Origin: Actinomycetota bacterium
Lineage (GTDB): Bacteria; Actinomycetota; Actinomycetes; S36-B12; UBA5976
NCBI GenBank assembly: GCA_009923375.1
Contig: RFTO01000082.1
Span: 1-5,761, forward strand
Length of the DNA stretch: 5,761 nt
Reading direction: 5' to 3'
The position numbers were made by a program, and so were the translations under genes. Positions within the stretch are counted from its first letter, which is position 1. The number at the start of each line of letters is the position of its first letter. Below the pieces are notes generated by a model. The model did not search any database, was not told where the DNA came from, and saw only the letters and a program-made list of their open reading frames with translations. Shown piece after piece: positions 1 through 5,711 of the stretch.

Positions 1-1
1 C

Positions 2-286
2 TTCGGTGCCGAGCAACCTCCCCGGCATGTGCTTCTCATTGGTGCCACCGAGTGGCTGCTGATCGATCGCTACAAATGGCCGAACAACCGCCTCCTTCGC
101 TTCGACTGGACGGAAATCCTCGACCGCAAGGAAGCCCACACGCTGCAAGCTGCCGCCGCCCTCCTGCACCGCGAGAGCCTTGCCCCCGGCGAGGGCGAGA
201 GCCTTCTCGAAGGCCTGGATGCGAATGCCCATAAGCACGCCTTCGGCGTCAGCGAGGACCTCAAATACGCGCTCAAAGGACACTAA
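2..286 (+). pseudogene. Fragment of an Eco57I/PglX-like restriction-modification DNA methylase, cut at both ends
   Basis: The frame is open from the left edge to a TAA at 284-286. It reads like an N-proximal segment of the large class I SAM-dependent methylases of Eco57I/type IIG or PglX-like defence systems. Recognisable parts are a VLLIGATEWLLIDR strand, a WPNNRLLRFDWTEIL segment, TLQAAAALLHRESL, and the hallmark HKHAFGVSEDLKYAL. In the family as I recall it, this last motif continues into an R-E-x-I-E-L-L-G-N helix. Here it ends after three unrelated residues (KGH) and a stop, so the gene is broken at about 274. No methylase catalytic motif (NPPY type) lies inside the window. The GTG at 29 is not a real start, because the similarity continues to the left edge. 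GC is about 64%, against about 57% in the adjoining ABC gene, so it probably has a different origin. The family assignment is from memory of the motif pattern and was not searched. Confidence 0.6.
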
Positions 287-1273
287 CGCGGTCATCACGT
301 CCACCCGGACATTCGACAGTGCCGTAAGTGGACCGTAGAGCTGAGCTAGCAAACCGGTAAGGGCCAGCAACGTTCCAAGGCTGTATTCACCGCGGATGAC
401 TGATATTCCGCCAAACCCATAGGCGATAGCCGTAGCCATGGACGCCACCAGCGTCAGCGCGCTAAAGAAAACGCGGTTGGCCATAGCAATCTTGATACCA
501 GTGTCGCGGACCCTTGCCGCGCGACTCTCAAAGAAGTGGTTCTCATCGCGTGGGCGTCCGAAGAGCTTTACAAGGAGTGCCCCAGAGACGTTGAATCGCT
601 CCGTCATCTGAGTGCTCATCTCGGCATTGAGATTCATCTGCTCGCGCGTCAACTGCGATAAACGGCGTCCCAGCCAGCGTGCGGGAATCAGGAACACAGG
701 CAAGAGAGCGAGGGCTGCAACGGTGATCTGCCACGACAAAGTGGCCATTGTTCCCACGGTGATGAGCAGTGAGATGAAGTTGCCGACCACTCCACCAAGC
801 GTGGATGTGAACGCCTGCTGAGCGCCAACGACATCAGAGTTAAGTCGTGAAACCAGCGCGCCTGTCTGTGCCCTTGTGAAGAACGCGATTGGTTGCCGTT
901 GGACGTGAGCGAATACTTGTGTGCGAAGGTCGTAGATAAGACCTTCGCCGATTTTGGAGCTTAACCAACGGGTGATGACTCCCAGAACGTTGTCCACCAC
1001 AGCTAAGCCGGCGACGATCAGCGCGAACAAGACGACGACATGGGTGTTTTTGTGCGTGATGCCAGCATCGATGATGTGGCGGAATGCCAACGGCTGTGCG
1101 ACCACCAAGACAGCGCTGAATACGAGTGCGACCACAAAGAGAACGATGACGGGACGATATTTCGTGGCGTAACCAACAACTCGCCGAACGGTGCCTTCGG
1201 CAAGCTTTTGGTTCTTTACGCTGCGGTCGTTTGTCAACGACCTGTACATCATCCAGTTGCCTTGCATGCCCAT
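2..1273 (-). CDS. ABC exporter half-transporter: membrane domain only, ATPase domain missing
   Basis: The recognisable protein is codons 1-340 (1273 down to 254). It is a type-I exporter membrane domain (ABC_membrane family) with about six hydrophobic segments near residues 42-60, 77-101, 158-178, 180-200, 267-290 and 298-318. Family landmarks are IGEGLIYDLRTQVFAHVQ (108-125), FFTRAQTGALVSRLNSDV (131-148), MTERFNVSGALLVKLFGRP (223-241) and LSNVRVDVMTALVSFERVFE (319-338). Members normally continue through D-L-P/K into an ATP-binding domain of about 250 residues. Here similarity stops at L340. The frame stays open to the left edge but reads antisense to the methylase fragment, with no Walker A, signature or Walker B motif. 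The ATG at 1273 gives the family-like short N-terminus (MGMQGNWMM, then RSLTNDRSVKNQKLAEGTVR). It has only a weak upstream AGG, and the ATG at 1267 is the alternative. The substrate is unknown; related transporters export lipids, drugs or peptides. It follows the suf genes on the same strand after 60 nt. Confidence 0.85.
   Translation of the reverse strand, partial: MGMQGNWMMYRSLTNDRSVKNQKLAEGTVRRVVGYATKYRPVIVLFVVALVFSAVLVVAQPLAFRHIIDAGITHKNTHVVVLFALIVAGLAVVDNVLGVITRWLSSKIGEGLIYDLRTQVFAHVQRQPIAFFTRAQTGALVSRLNSDVVGAQQAFTSTLGGVVGNFISLLITVGTMATLSWQITVAALALLPVFLIPARWLGRRLSQLTREQMNLNAEMSTQMTERFNVSGALLVKLFGRPRDENHFFESRAARVRDTGIKIAMANRVFFSALTLVASMATAIAYGFGGISVIRGEYSLGTLLALTGLLAQLYGPLTALSNVRVDVMTALVSFERVFEVLADAEGVLMGIRIQAFEKALALAGGKALAVQEGGGSLQRVGFLAVEDFRPVEAKEAVVRPFVAIDQQPLGGTNEKHMPGRLLGTE
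254..274. other. Junction between the ABC exporter and the methylase fragment, about 21 bp compatible with both
   Basis: On the plus strand these bases encode EDLKYAL, the family motif of the methylase. On the minus strand they encode the E-R-V-F-E-V-L end of the ABC membrane domain. Left of 254 only the methylase makes sense, because the ABC frame turns to ADAEGVLMG instead of the usual D-L. Right of 274 only the ABC gene makes sense, because the methylase frame turns to KGH and a stop. The edges are judged from remembered family patterns and could be off by a few bases. A shared stretch of this length fits microhomology-driven recombination or a false join on a short k-mer in assembly. Confidence 0.6.
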
Positions 1274-1333
1274 GAAGCCGTACCTACAATCAGATTCGAG
1301 ACGCTAAGAAGTTAACGCCTGCAAGTCTATGCT
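1274..1333 (-). other. 60-nt gap between the SufT-type gene and the ABC exporter
   Basis: This gap contains no convincing hairpin with a T-run, so I see no intrinsic terminator closing the suf operon here. It also contains no -35/-10 pair that I would defend. A GTTAAC palindrome near 1311-1316 is too short to mean anything alone. The ABC gene could be read through from suf or have its own weak promoter. Confidence 0.4.
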
Positions 1334-1660
1334 TCAGATGTTAAATCCCAAGGCACGCAGCATCTCCCGGCCCGAATCGGTGATCTTGTCCGGACCCCAC
1401 GGTGGCATCCAGACCCAATTAATCTTGGACTCAGCCACCAGCCCGCTCAGAGCATTACGTGTTTGGTCTTCAATGACGTCGGTGAGAGGACAAGCAGCTG
1501 AGGTCAGCGTCATATCGATGGTCGCCACACCTGCCGCGTCAACGTGTACGCCATAGACCAAACCCAGGTCAACGACGTTGATTCCCAGCTCAGGATCCAC
1601 CACGTCATGCATGGCTTCCATGACATCATCGGCGCTAGTCGGCATAACTGTCTCAGTCAT
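1334..1660 (-). CDS. sufT: DUF59/MIP18-family Fe-S assembly protein, SufT type
   Basis: This 108-residue protein is a single DUF59 (FeS_assembly_P/MIP18) domain, the usual last gene of actinobacterial suf operons (the Rv1466 position in Mycobacterium tuberculosis). Visible family features are VDPELGINVVDLGLVY (21-36), the MTLTSAACPL segment (50-59) with the conserved Cys57, and the C-terminal PPWGPDKITDSGREMLRALG (86-105). The domain helps mature or deliver Fe-S clusters in the cytoplasm; the cysteine is thought to matter for this, but the exact reaction is not settled. The ATG at 1660 overlaps the sufU stop by 8 nt and has a strong AAAGGGGAG ribosome binding site 5 nt upstream, inside sufU. 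Translation is therefore both coupled and independently primed. The length is typical, with a short non-conserved N-terminus (MTETVMPTSA). The family call is very secure; the symbol sufT follows common usage. Confidence 0.93.
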   Translation of the reverse strand: MTETVMPTSADDVMEAMHDVVDPELGINVVDLGLVYGVHVDAAGVATIDMTLTSAACPLTDVIEDQTRNALSGLVAESKINWVWMPPWGPDKITDSGREMLRALGFNI

Positions 1661-2099
1661 CGGTACTCCCCTTTATTCTGGTCACTGCGTCTTCCACTGC
1701 CTTCCAGCCGAGTAATGCGCACTTTACGCGTGCGGCGAATTTCGCCACACCTGCGAAGGCCACTGCATCGCCCAGAATCAACTCATCTGGGACGACAACC
1801 CCTTTGCCATGCATCAGCCGGGTGAATTCGGCCAACGCGGTATCAAAAGTGGCGAGGTCCTTCTCCGCCACCGCCTCGGCCAGCATGCTCATAGAGGACA
1901 TGCTGATCGAGCAGCCGACGCCATCCCAGCTGAGCTCTTTCAAGGCGCCACCCTGCACTGCAAGCCGCACAGTGATGTCATCTCCACATGAGGTGTTCAC
2001 GTGATGAACCTCGACCTGGTAGGGCTCGCGCAGGCCTTTGGCCACTGGGTTGGCGTAATAATCCAGGATGATGTCCTGATACATCTGCTCGATACTCAT
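1653..2099 (-). CDS. sufU: SufU, zinc-dependent sulfur acceptor for SufS
   Basis: This IscU-like protein of 148 residues is the SufU type found with SufS in Gram-positives and actinobacteria. It accepts persulfide sulfur from SufS. The zinc ligands are in place: Cys38 and Asp40 in TSCGDD, Cys63 in DGVGCSIS, and Cys127 in ARVKCALLGW. The MHGKG loop after Cys63 (96-100) and the insert before Cys127 fit SufU rather than scaffold IscU. I chose the ATG at 2099 (MSIEQMYQDIILDYY) because family members start at about this residue and GGTGG lies 5 nt upstream; the adjacent ATG at 2102 is equally possible. The frame is open further upstream into sufS (to 2207), but that extension lacks family character. 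The gene lies 46 nt after the sufS stop and overlaps sufT by 8 nt. A 16-codon mini-ORF fills the gap from sufS and stops on this start. Confidence 0.95.
   Translation of the reverse strand: MSIEQMYQDIILDYYANPVAKGLREPYQVEVHHVNTSCGDDITVRLAVQGGALKELSWDGVGCSISMSSMSMLAEAVAEKDLATFDTALAEFTRLMHGKGVVVPDELILGDAVAFAGVAKFAARVKCALLGWKAVEDAVTRIKGSTDD
1666..1674 (-). promoter_or_regulatory. Ribosome binding site of the SufT-type gene
   Basis: AAAGGGGAG ends 5 nt before the ATG at 1660 and lies within the last codons of sufU. It fixes the sufT start. Confidence 0.75.
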
Positions 2100-2149
2100 C
2101 ATTTCCACCATGCCTTGCATTCGCTGAATCTGGCTGTCATCTCGATCAT
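2099..2149 (-). other. 16-codon mini-ORF bridging sufS and sufU
   Basis: An ATG overlaps the sufS stop in the classic ATGA arrangement (2146-2149) and opens a frame reading MIEMTARFSECKAWWK. Its TGA (2099-2101) overlaps both candidate sufU start codons. An AGGGGAG sequence at 2151-2157 is too close to the first ATG (1 nt) but is 10 nt from an in-frame second ATG at 2140. A ribosome could end sufS, read this and re-start on sufU, so it may act in translational coupling. It resembles no known protein and may be chance. Confidence 0.3.
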
Positions 2150-3426
2150 GCTCCCCTGTGCGATAGCGCCCGCGAGAAGAAGGATTGACATGCGATGACA
2201 GCATCAACTAGCTGATCAATCTCATCGTGCGTGGAGTAAACGGAGAAGGATGCGCGCACAGTGGCCGGCACTCCCAGTGCCTTTATCAACGGCCAGGCGC
2301 AGTGGTGGCCAACTCGTACCGCGATCCCACGAGAATCCAACAGTTGTCCAACATCATGAGGATGTATCCCATCGACCATGAATGACACCGCACTGACCGG
2401 ATCCCCATCAGCTGAGGTCAACACAGTTACTCCTGGAATGCTTCCCAACCGTGCGGCCGCGTAGGCAGAGAGCTGTCGGACGTGCGACTCAACGTGAGCC
2501 ATTCCGAGTGTCATCAGATAACGGGCCGCCACCCCCGCAGCAACAGTCTGCGCCATCGCTGGCACGCCGGGCTCAAATTTCGCCGGTGCCTCAAGATAAG
2601 TGGACGACTCCATGGTGACCTGGGCGATCATCGACCCCCCTGTCTCCACGACAGGCATGGCGGCGAGCGCCTGCCTTGTGCCCCAGAGAAAACCGAGGCC
2701 AGTCGGACCGAGCATCTTGTGGGCGCTCCACACCATGAAATCAACGCCAAGCTCAGGCACAGCCACTGACATATGTGGAACAGATTGACAAGCGTCCAAC
2801 AATGTAAGCGCACCTACTCGCTGGGCCGCGGCTACGAAAGGCCGGTGGTCGATCTGGTGCCCAAGGAGATTGGACACATGAGTCCAAGCGACCAATTTGG
2901 TGCGCGAGTCGACAAGTGACTCGAGCGTCTCTATCTGCAACGAGCCATCTCTAGAGACTGTTACCCATCGAAGTTGCGCGCCAGTCTTCTTACAAAGCTC
3001 TTGCCACGGCACCAGATTTGCGTGATGTTCTAGTTCAGTAACGACGATGGAGTCACCCGGGTTGAGCACAAATCGCGCATCCACAGGCAGACCTTGTTGG
3101 GCATACATAGTTGCATTGGCAAAAGCTGTGGCAACCATGTTGATTGAATCAGTGGCACTGCGGGTGAAGATGATTTCATCTGGCTTGGCGCCGACGAAAT
3201 CAGCCAGAATCGCACGTGCTCCTTCGTGTGCCTCAGTCGCTTCTTCTGCCAACACATGTGCGCCTCTGTTCGCGGCAGCATTGTGATGAGAGTAAAAATC
3301 GACCTCAGCTTGAATAACACACTGCGGCTTCTGGCTGGTGGCCGCTGAATCGAGATAGACGAGCGGTAGGTCATGAACTCTGCGTTTCAAAATGGGGAAA
3401 TCCGCCCGGATTGCCTCGATGTCCAT
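2146..3426 (-). CDS. sufS: SufS cysteine desulfurase (PLP enzyme)
   Basis: This 426-residue class V aminotransferase-fold enzyme removes sulfur from L-cysteine, giving alanine and an enzyme persulfide that is passed to SufU. Visible features in order are YLDSAATSQKP (24-34), THE-like cofactor contacts in TELEHHANLVPW (130-141), Asp211 and Gln214 in LLDACQSVPH, Lys237 (PLP Schiff base) in SAHKMLGPTG, the catalytic Cys376 in RVGHHCAWPL, and Arg391 in VRASFSVY, the likely substrate carboxylate contact. The short loop at the catalytic cysteine marks a group II (SufS/CsdA) enzyme. I chose the ATG at 3426 because AGGAGG lies 8 nt upstream and family members begin near the D-I-x-x-I-R-x-D-F-P motif. 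An in-frame GTG at 3435 overlaps that Shine-Dalgarno sequence and is unlikely. The gene follows sufC after 38 nt, and its stop overlaps the mini-ORF leading to sufU. Confidence 0.97.
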   Translation of the reverse strand: MDIEAIRADFPILKRRVHDLPLVYLDSAATSQKPQCVIQAEVDFYSHHNAAANRGAHVLAEEATEAHEGARAILADFVGAKPDEIIFTRSATDSINMVATAFANATMYAQQGLPVDARFVLNPGDSIVVTELEHHANLVPWQELCKKTGAQLRWVTVSRDGSLQIETLESLVDSRTKLVAWTHVSNLLGHQIDHRPFVAAAQRVGALTLLDACQSVPHMSVAVPELGVDFMVWSAHKMLGPTGLGFLWGTRQALAAMPVVETGGSMIAQVTMESSTYLEAPAKFEPGVPAMAQTVAAGVAARYLMTLGMAHVESHVRQLSAYAAARLGSIPGVTVLTSADGDPVSAVSFMVDGIHPHDVGQLLDSRGIAVRVGHHCAWPLIKALGVPATVRASFSVYSTHDEIDQLVDAVIACQSFFSRALSHRGA

Positions 3427-3434
3427 GCCGCTCA

Positions 3435-3440
3435 CCTCCT
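3435..3440 (-). promoter_or_regulatory. Ribosome binding site of sufS
   Basis: A perfect AGGAGG lies 8 nt before the ATG at 3426. This argues against the GTG at 3435, which would begin inside it. A second purine-rich AAGGAG sits about 15 nt further upstream in the same 38-nt gap, with no start codon at proper distance. Confidence 0.8.
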
Positions 3441-3464
3441 CGAAAATCTACTCCTTACTCAGAA

Positions 3465-4226
3465 TCAGACTCTTGCCGCCGCGATGAACTTTTCATAACC
3501 GCTAGCCTCGAGTTCCTCGGCCAACTCAGGGCCACCTTGCGCAACAATTCGACCGGCGACGAACACGTGGACGAAGTCGGGCTTCACGTATCGCAGAATG
3601 CGCGTGTAGTGCGTAATCAACAAGATTCCAGTGTCGCCGGTTGCTTTAACCGAGTTGATCCCCTCGGAGACAGTCCGCAAAGCGTCGACGTCCAAGCCTG
3701 AGTCGGTCTCGTCCAACACAGCGAACTTCGGCTTCATCAAACGCATTTGCAGAATCTCATGACGCTTCTTCTCACCACCCGAAAAGCCTTCATTCACGTT
3801 GCGCTCGGCGAACTTCGAATCCATCGACAACTCTGCCATCGCGGTCTTCAACTCACCGATCCACTCACGAACGCGGGGTGCTTCACCGCGCACTGCGGAA
3901 ACAGCTGTGCGCAGGAAGTTGCTGACGCTGACCCCTGGTACCTCCACTGGGTACTGCATCGCAAGGAACAGTCCAGCGCGGGCACGCTCGTCCACGGACA
4001 TATCCAGGATGTTGACTCCGTCGAGGAGCACCTCACCCTCGGTGATGGTGTATTTCGGGTGCCCAGCGATGGAGTAGGCCAGGGTGGACTTACCGGACCC
4101 ATTAGGTCCCATGACAGCGTGTGTTTGACCTGAATCGATTAACAGATCCACGCCGCGCAAGATCTCCTTGGCGCCTTGATCAGTTTCAACCTGCACATGC
4201 AAATTGCGAATCTCTAATGTCGACAT
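3465..4226 (-). CDS. sufC: SufC, ATPase of the SufBCD Fe-S scaffold complex
   Basis: This 253-residue cytosolic ABC-type ATPase binds SufB and SufD and powers the conformational change that lets Fe-S clusters assemble on the scaffold. Motifs are Walker A GPNGSGKST (40-48), Q-loop Gln91 in MQYPVEVPGV, the signature FSGGEKKR (148-155), Walker B and catalytic Glu173 in AVLDETDSGLD (169-179), and switch His206 in LLITHYTRIL. FSGGEKKR, followed by E-I-L-Q, and the LDETDSGLD form are characteristic of SufC rather than of transport ATPases. The ATG at 4226 gives the family's usual length and has AAAGGAG 6 nt upstream. The frame is open further upstream into the Rieske gene, but that portion is not SufC-like. 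The gap to the Rieske stop is 31 nt and to sufS 38 nt, consistent with one operon. Confidence 0.98.
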   Translation of the reverse strand: MSTLEIRNLHVQVETDQGAKEILRGVDLLIDSGQTHAVMGPNGSGKSTLAYSIAGHPKYTITEGEVLLDGVNILDMSVDERARAGLFLAMQYPVEVPGVSVSNFLRTAVSAVRGEAPRVREWIGELKTAMAELSMDSKFAERNVNEGFSGGEKKRHEILQMRLMKPKFAVLDETDSGLDVDALRTVSEGINSVKATGDTGILLITHYTRILRYVKPDFVHVFVAGRIVAQGGPELAEELEASGYEKFIAAARV

Positions 4227-4232
4227 GGTTAT

Positions 4233-4239
4233 CTCCTTT
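4233..4239 (-). promoter_or_regulatory. Ribosome binding site of sufC
   Basis: AAAGGAG lies 6 nt before the ATG at 4226, in the 31-nt gap after the Rieske gene. It decides the sufC start against the longer open frame reaching 4376. Confidence 0.8.
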
Positions 4240-4257
4240 ATGAGGTTTCTTCGAGGC

Positions 4258-4581
4258 TTACGCGTGAATCTGGACTCGGACGGTGCCGTCCGCGGTGGTG
4301 GTGAGATAGGTCGGGATGGGAGAGGTGGCAGGTGGCCCCGATTGCACGCCGGTGCGCAAATCAAACCGTGCTCCATGGAGGCCGCACTCGATCATGCAGT
4401 CTTCGACCTCACCCTCGGACAGCGACCACTGAGCATGGCTGCACGTGTCCGAGACAGCGAAAATACCCTCGTCAGTCTTGACGATTGCCAGAGCAAGTCC
4501 ATCGATCTCAACTCGCAGTGGATTGTTCAGGGCCAGGTCGCCCTCCGAACAGGCCTCAACCCAACGACCGTCGTCAGTCAT
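4258..4581 (-). CDS. Small Rieske [2Fe-2S] protein of the suf operon
   Basis: This 107-residue stand-alone Rieske domain resembles the ferredoxin components of non-haem oxygenases and the small Rieske proteins placed between sufD and sufC in many actinobacteria. The cluster ligands are clear: Cys47 and His49 in TCSHAQWSL, and Cys66 and His69 in CGLHGARFDL. The PTYLTTTADGTVRVQ tail (90-104) is the usual closing strand. There is no signal peptide or membrane helix, so it is cytosolic, unlike cytochrome bc1 Rieske proteins. Its ATG overlaps the sufD stop by 4 nt (ATGA), with GGAAGG about 9 nt upstream, so it is translationally coupled to sufD. Its likely role is electron supply for cluster assembly or repair, or simply as a cluster recipient; the sequence does not decide this. 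The family call is secure and the role is inferred from context. Confidence 0.93.
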   Translation of the reverse strand: MTDDGRWVEACSEGDLALNNPLRVEIDGLALAIVKTDEGIFAVSDTCSHAQWSLSEGEVEDCMIECGLHGARFDLRTGVQSGPPATSPIPTYLTTTADGTVRVQIHA

Positions 4582-5711
4582 GCGAGTAGTCCTTCCACCC
4601 GCAAACGGACTGATTCGGCAATCTGCGGCGAAGAGAGCGGGGCGAGTAAGTCTTCGAAGAACCCGCGAACGATAAGGCGCTTGGCTTCATGTGGCTCAAT
4701 GCCGCGCGACTGCATGTAGAACACCTGCTCATCATCAAGACGACCTGTCGCAGATGCATGGCCCGCGCCGACAATCTCACCAGTTTCGATTTCCAGGTTC
4801 GGAACTGAGTCAGCTCGAGCAAAATCCCCCAGCACAAGATTGCGGTTCATCTCGTAGGTATCAGTGCCCAACGCAGCGGCGTGGATGATCACATCGCCAA
4901 TCCACACTGTGTGTGTCGGTGCGGCTTCAGTACCCGTGAGTACGTTCTTGTAAGTCACCTTGGAGCGACAGTTCGGAACCACATGATCCACCAAACAACG
5001 ATGCTCGATGTGCTCACCTGGTCCGGCGACGCAAATGCCGTTGAGTTCAGCATCGGCTCCTTGACCCTGGTAATCCACAGTCGGCACGACGCGTACACAG
5101 GCGCCGCCCATGGATACGACGTTGGAGCGCAAAACCGCATCGCGATCCATGATGTGATGTGCATATACAGCCGCAACAGCGCCAGGTTGCATGTCTTGCA
5201 CCAGTGTGATCTTCGCCTGCGATGCCGGTCCCAAATGCGTGAGCACAATTGAACCGAGAACTGAGGGACCTGAGTGCCTCACCGCGATCGTGCTTGAGCT
5301 CTCCTGCTCGCACACAATGAGCACTCGAGCAGCACCGGCACCCTGCGCACAGGAGATGTCGACAGTGATTTGCTCCTCGATCACCTCGCCACGAGGGATG
5401 GTGATGATGGTGACCTCGGATGCATCGCTCCACACCTGCGCGGATAAGCGATCCGTGGGGATGTAAGAGGTTGATGGGGCGCCGGCAGCAGGCTGCACGT
5501 CGACCTGAACTCCATCGGGCGCGGTCACTGTGACAGTCGACAGGTGCGCGTTGCCTTCAAGCAGCGGCTGCAGATGCGCGATCGGCGTAAATCGCCACGT
5601 CTCTTGCCGAACTGTCACCTCAGGGAAGTCCTGCGGTGAATACGAGCGCAGGCCGCTGGTGAGTAATGCGGGGACTCCATGCTCGTGCGGTGCGATAGTC
5701 GTGGCGGTCAT
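4578..5711 (-). CDS. sufD: SufD, scaffold subunit of SufBCD
   Basis: This 377-residue protein is paralogous to SufB and pairs with it on two SufC subunits; in studied systems it is needed for iron acquisition by the scaffold. It has the SufBD architecture: a variable N-terminal part with ETWRFTPIAHLQPL (37-50), a right-handed beta-helix core including AHHIMDRDAVLRSNVVSMGG (184-203) and VDHVVPNCRSKVTYKNVL (241-258), and a helical C-terminus with DEQVFYMQSRGIEPHEAKRL (327-346). At the site where E. coli SufD has Cys358 and His360 (KCSHG), this protein reads VGAGHAS: the His is kept (His318) but the Cys is absent. I believe this is common in actinobacterial SufD. The ATG at 5711 overlaps the sufB stop by 1 nt (TGATG). 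The stop overlaps the Rieske start by 4 nt. Confidence 0.96.
   Translation of the reverse strand: MTATTIAPHEHGVPALLTSGLRSYSPQDFPEVTVRQETWRFTPIAHLQPLLEGNAHLSTVTVTAPDGVQVDVQPAAGAPSTSYIPTDRLSAQVWSDASEVTIITIPRGEVIEEQITVDISCAQGAGAARVLIVCEQESSSTIAVRHSGPSVLGSIVLTHLGPASQAKITLVQDMQPGAVAAVYAHHIMDRDAVLRSNVVSMGGACVRVVPTVDYQGQGADAELNGICVAGPGEHIEHRCLVDHVVPNCRSKVTYKNVLTGTEAAPTHTVWIGDVIIHAAALGTDTYEMNRNLVLGDFARADSVPNLEIETGEIVGAGHASATGRLDDEQVFYMQSRGIEPHEAKRLIVRGFFEDLLAPLSSPQIAESVRLRVEGLLA

Noticed and set aside
287..1273. Possible frameshift in the ABC exporter, because no single long frame was obvious at first
   Set aside because: Codon-by-codon reading of the minus strand shows one uninterrupted frame; it only lacks a stop inside the window.
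1018..1315. Short open frames on both strands near the ABC exporter N-terminus
   Set aside because: They are other-frame shadows of the exporter reading frame, which is continuous from 1273 and matches the family throughout.
1274..1333. Candidate -10/-35 elements upstream of the ABC exporter
   Set aside because: Only loosely A/T-rich hexamers with poor spacing; nothing I could defend as a promoter.
2100..2207. Longer N-terminus for SufU beginning at 2207
   Set aside because: It would overlap the sufS C-terminal coding region by about 60 nt, adds low-complexity basic residues unlike the family, and the SufU domain begins at the MSIEQMYQDII segment.
3427..3435. GTG start for SufS at 3435
   Set aside because: The codon lies in the AGGAGG ribosome binding site, which is correctly spaced for the ATG at 3426.
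4227..4376. Longer SufC starting at 4376
   Set aside because: The extra 50 residues are a frame shadow of the Rieske gene (Pro/Arg-rich), and a strong ribosome binding site and family length support the ATG at 4226.
4204..4719. 171-codon plus-strand open frame
   Set aside because: It lies antisense across the Rieske gene and the sufC and sufD edges, with no family resemblance; the minus-strand genes fully explain the region.
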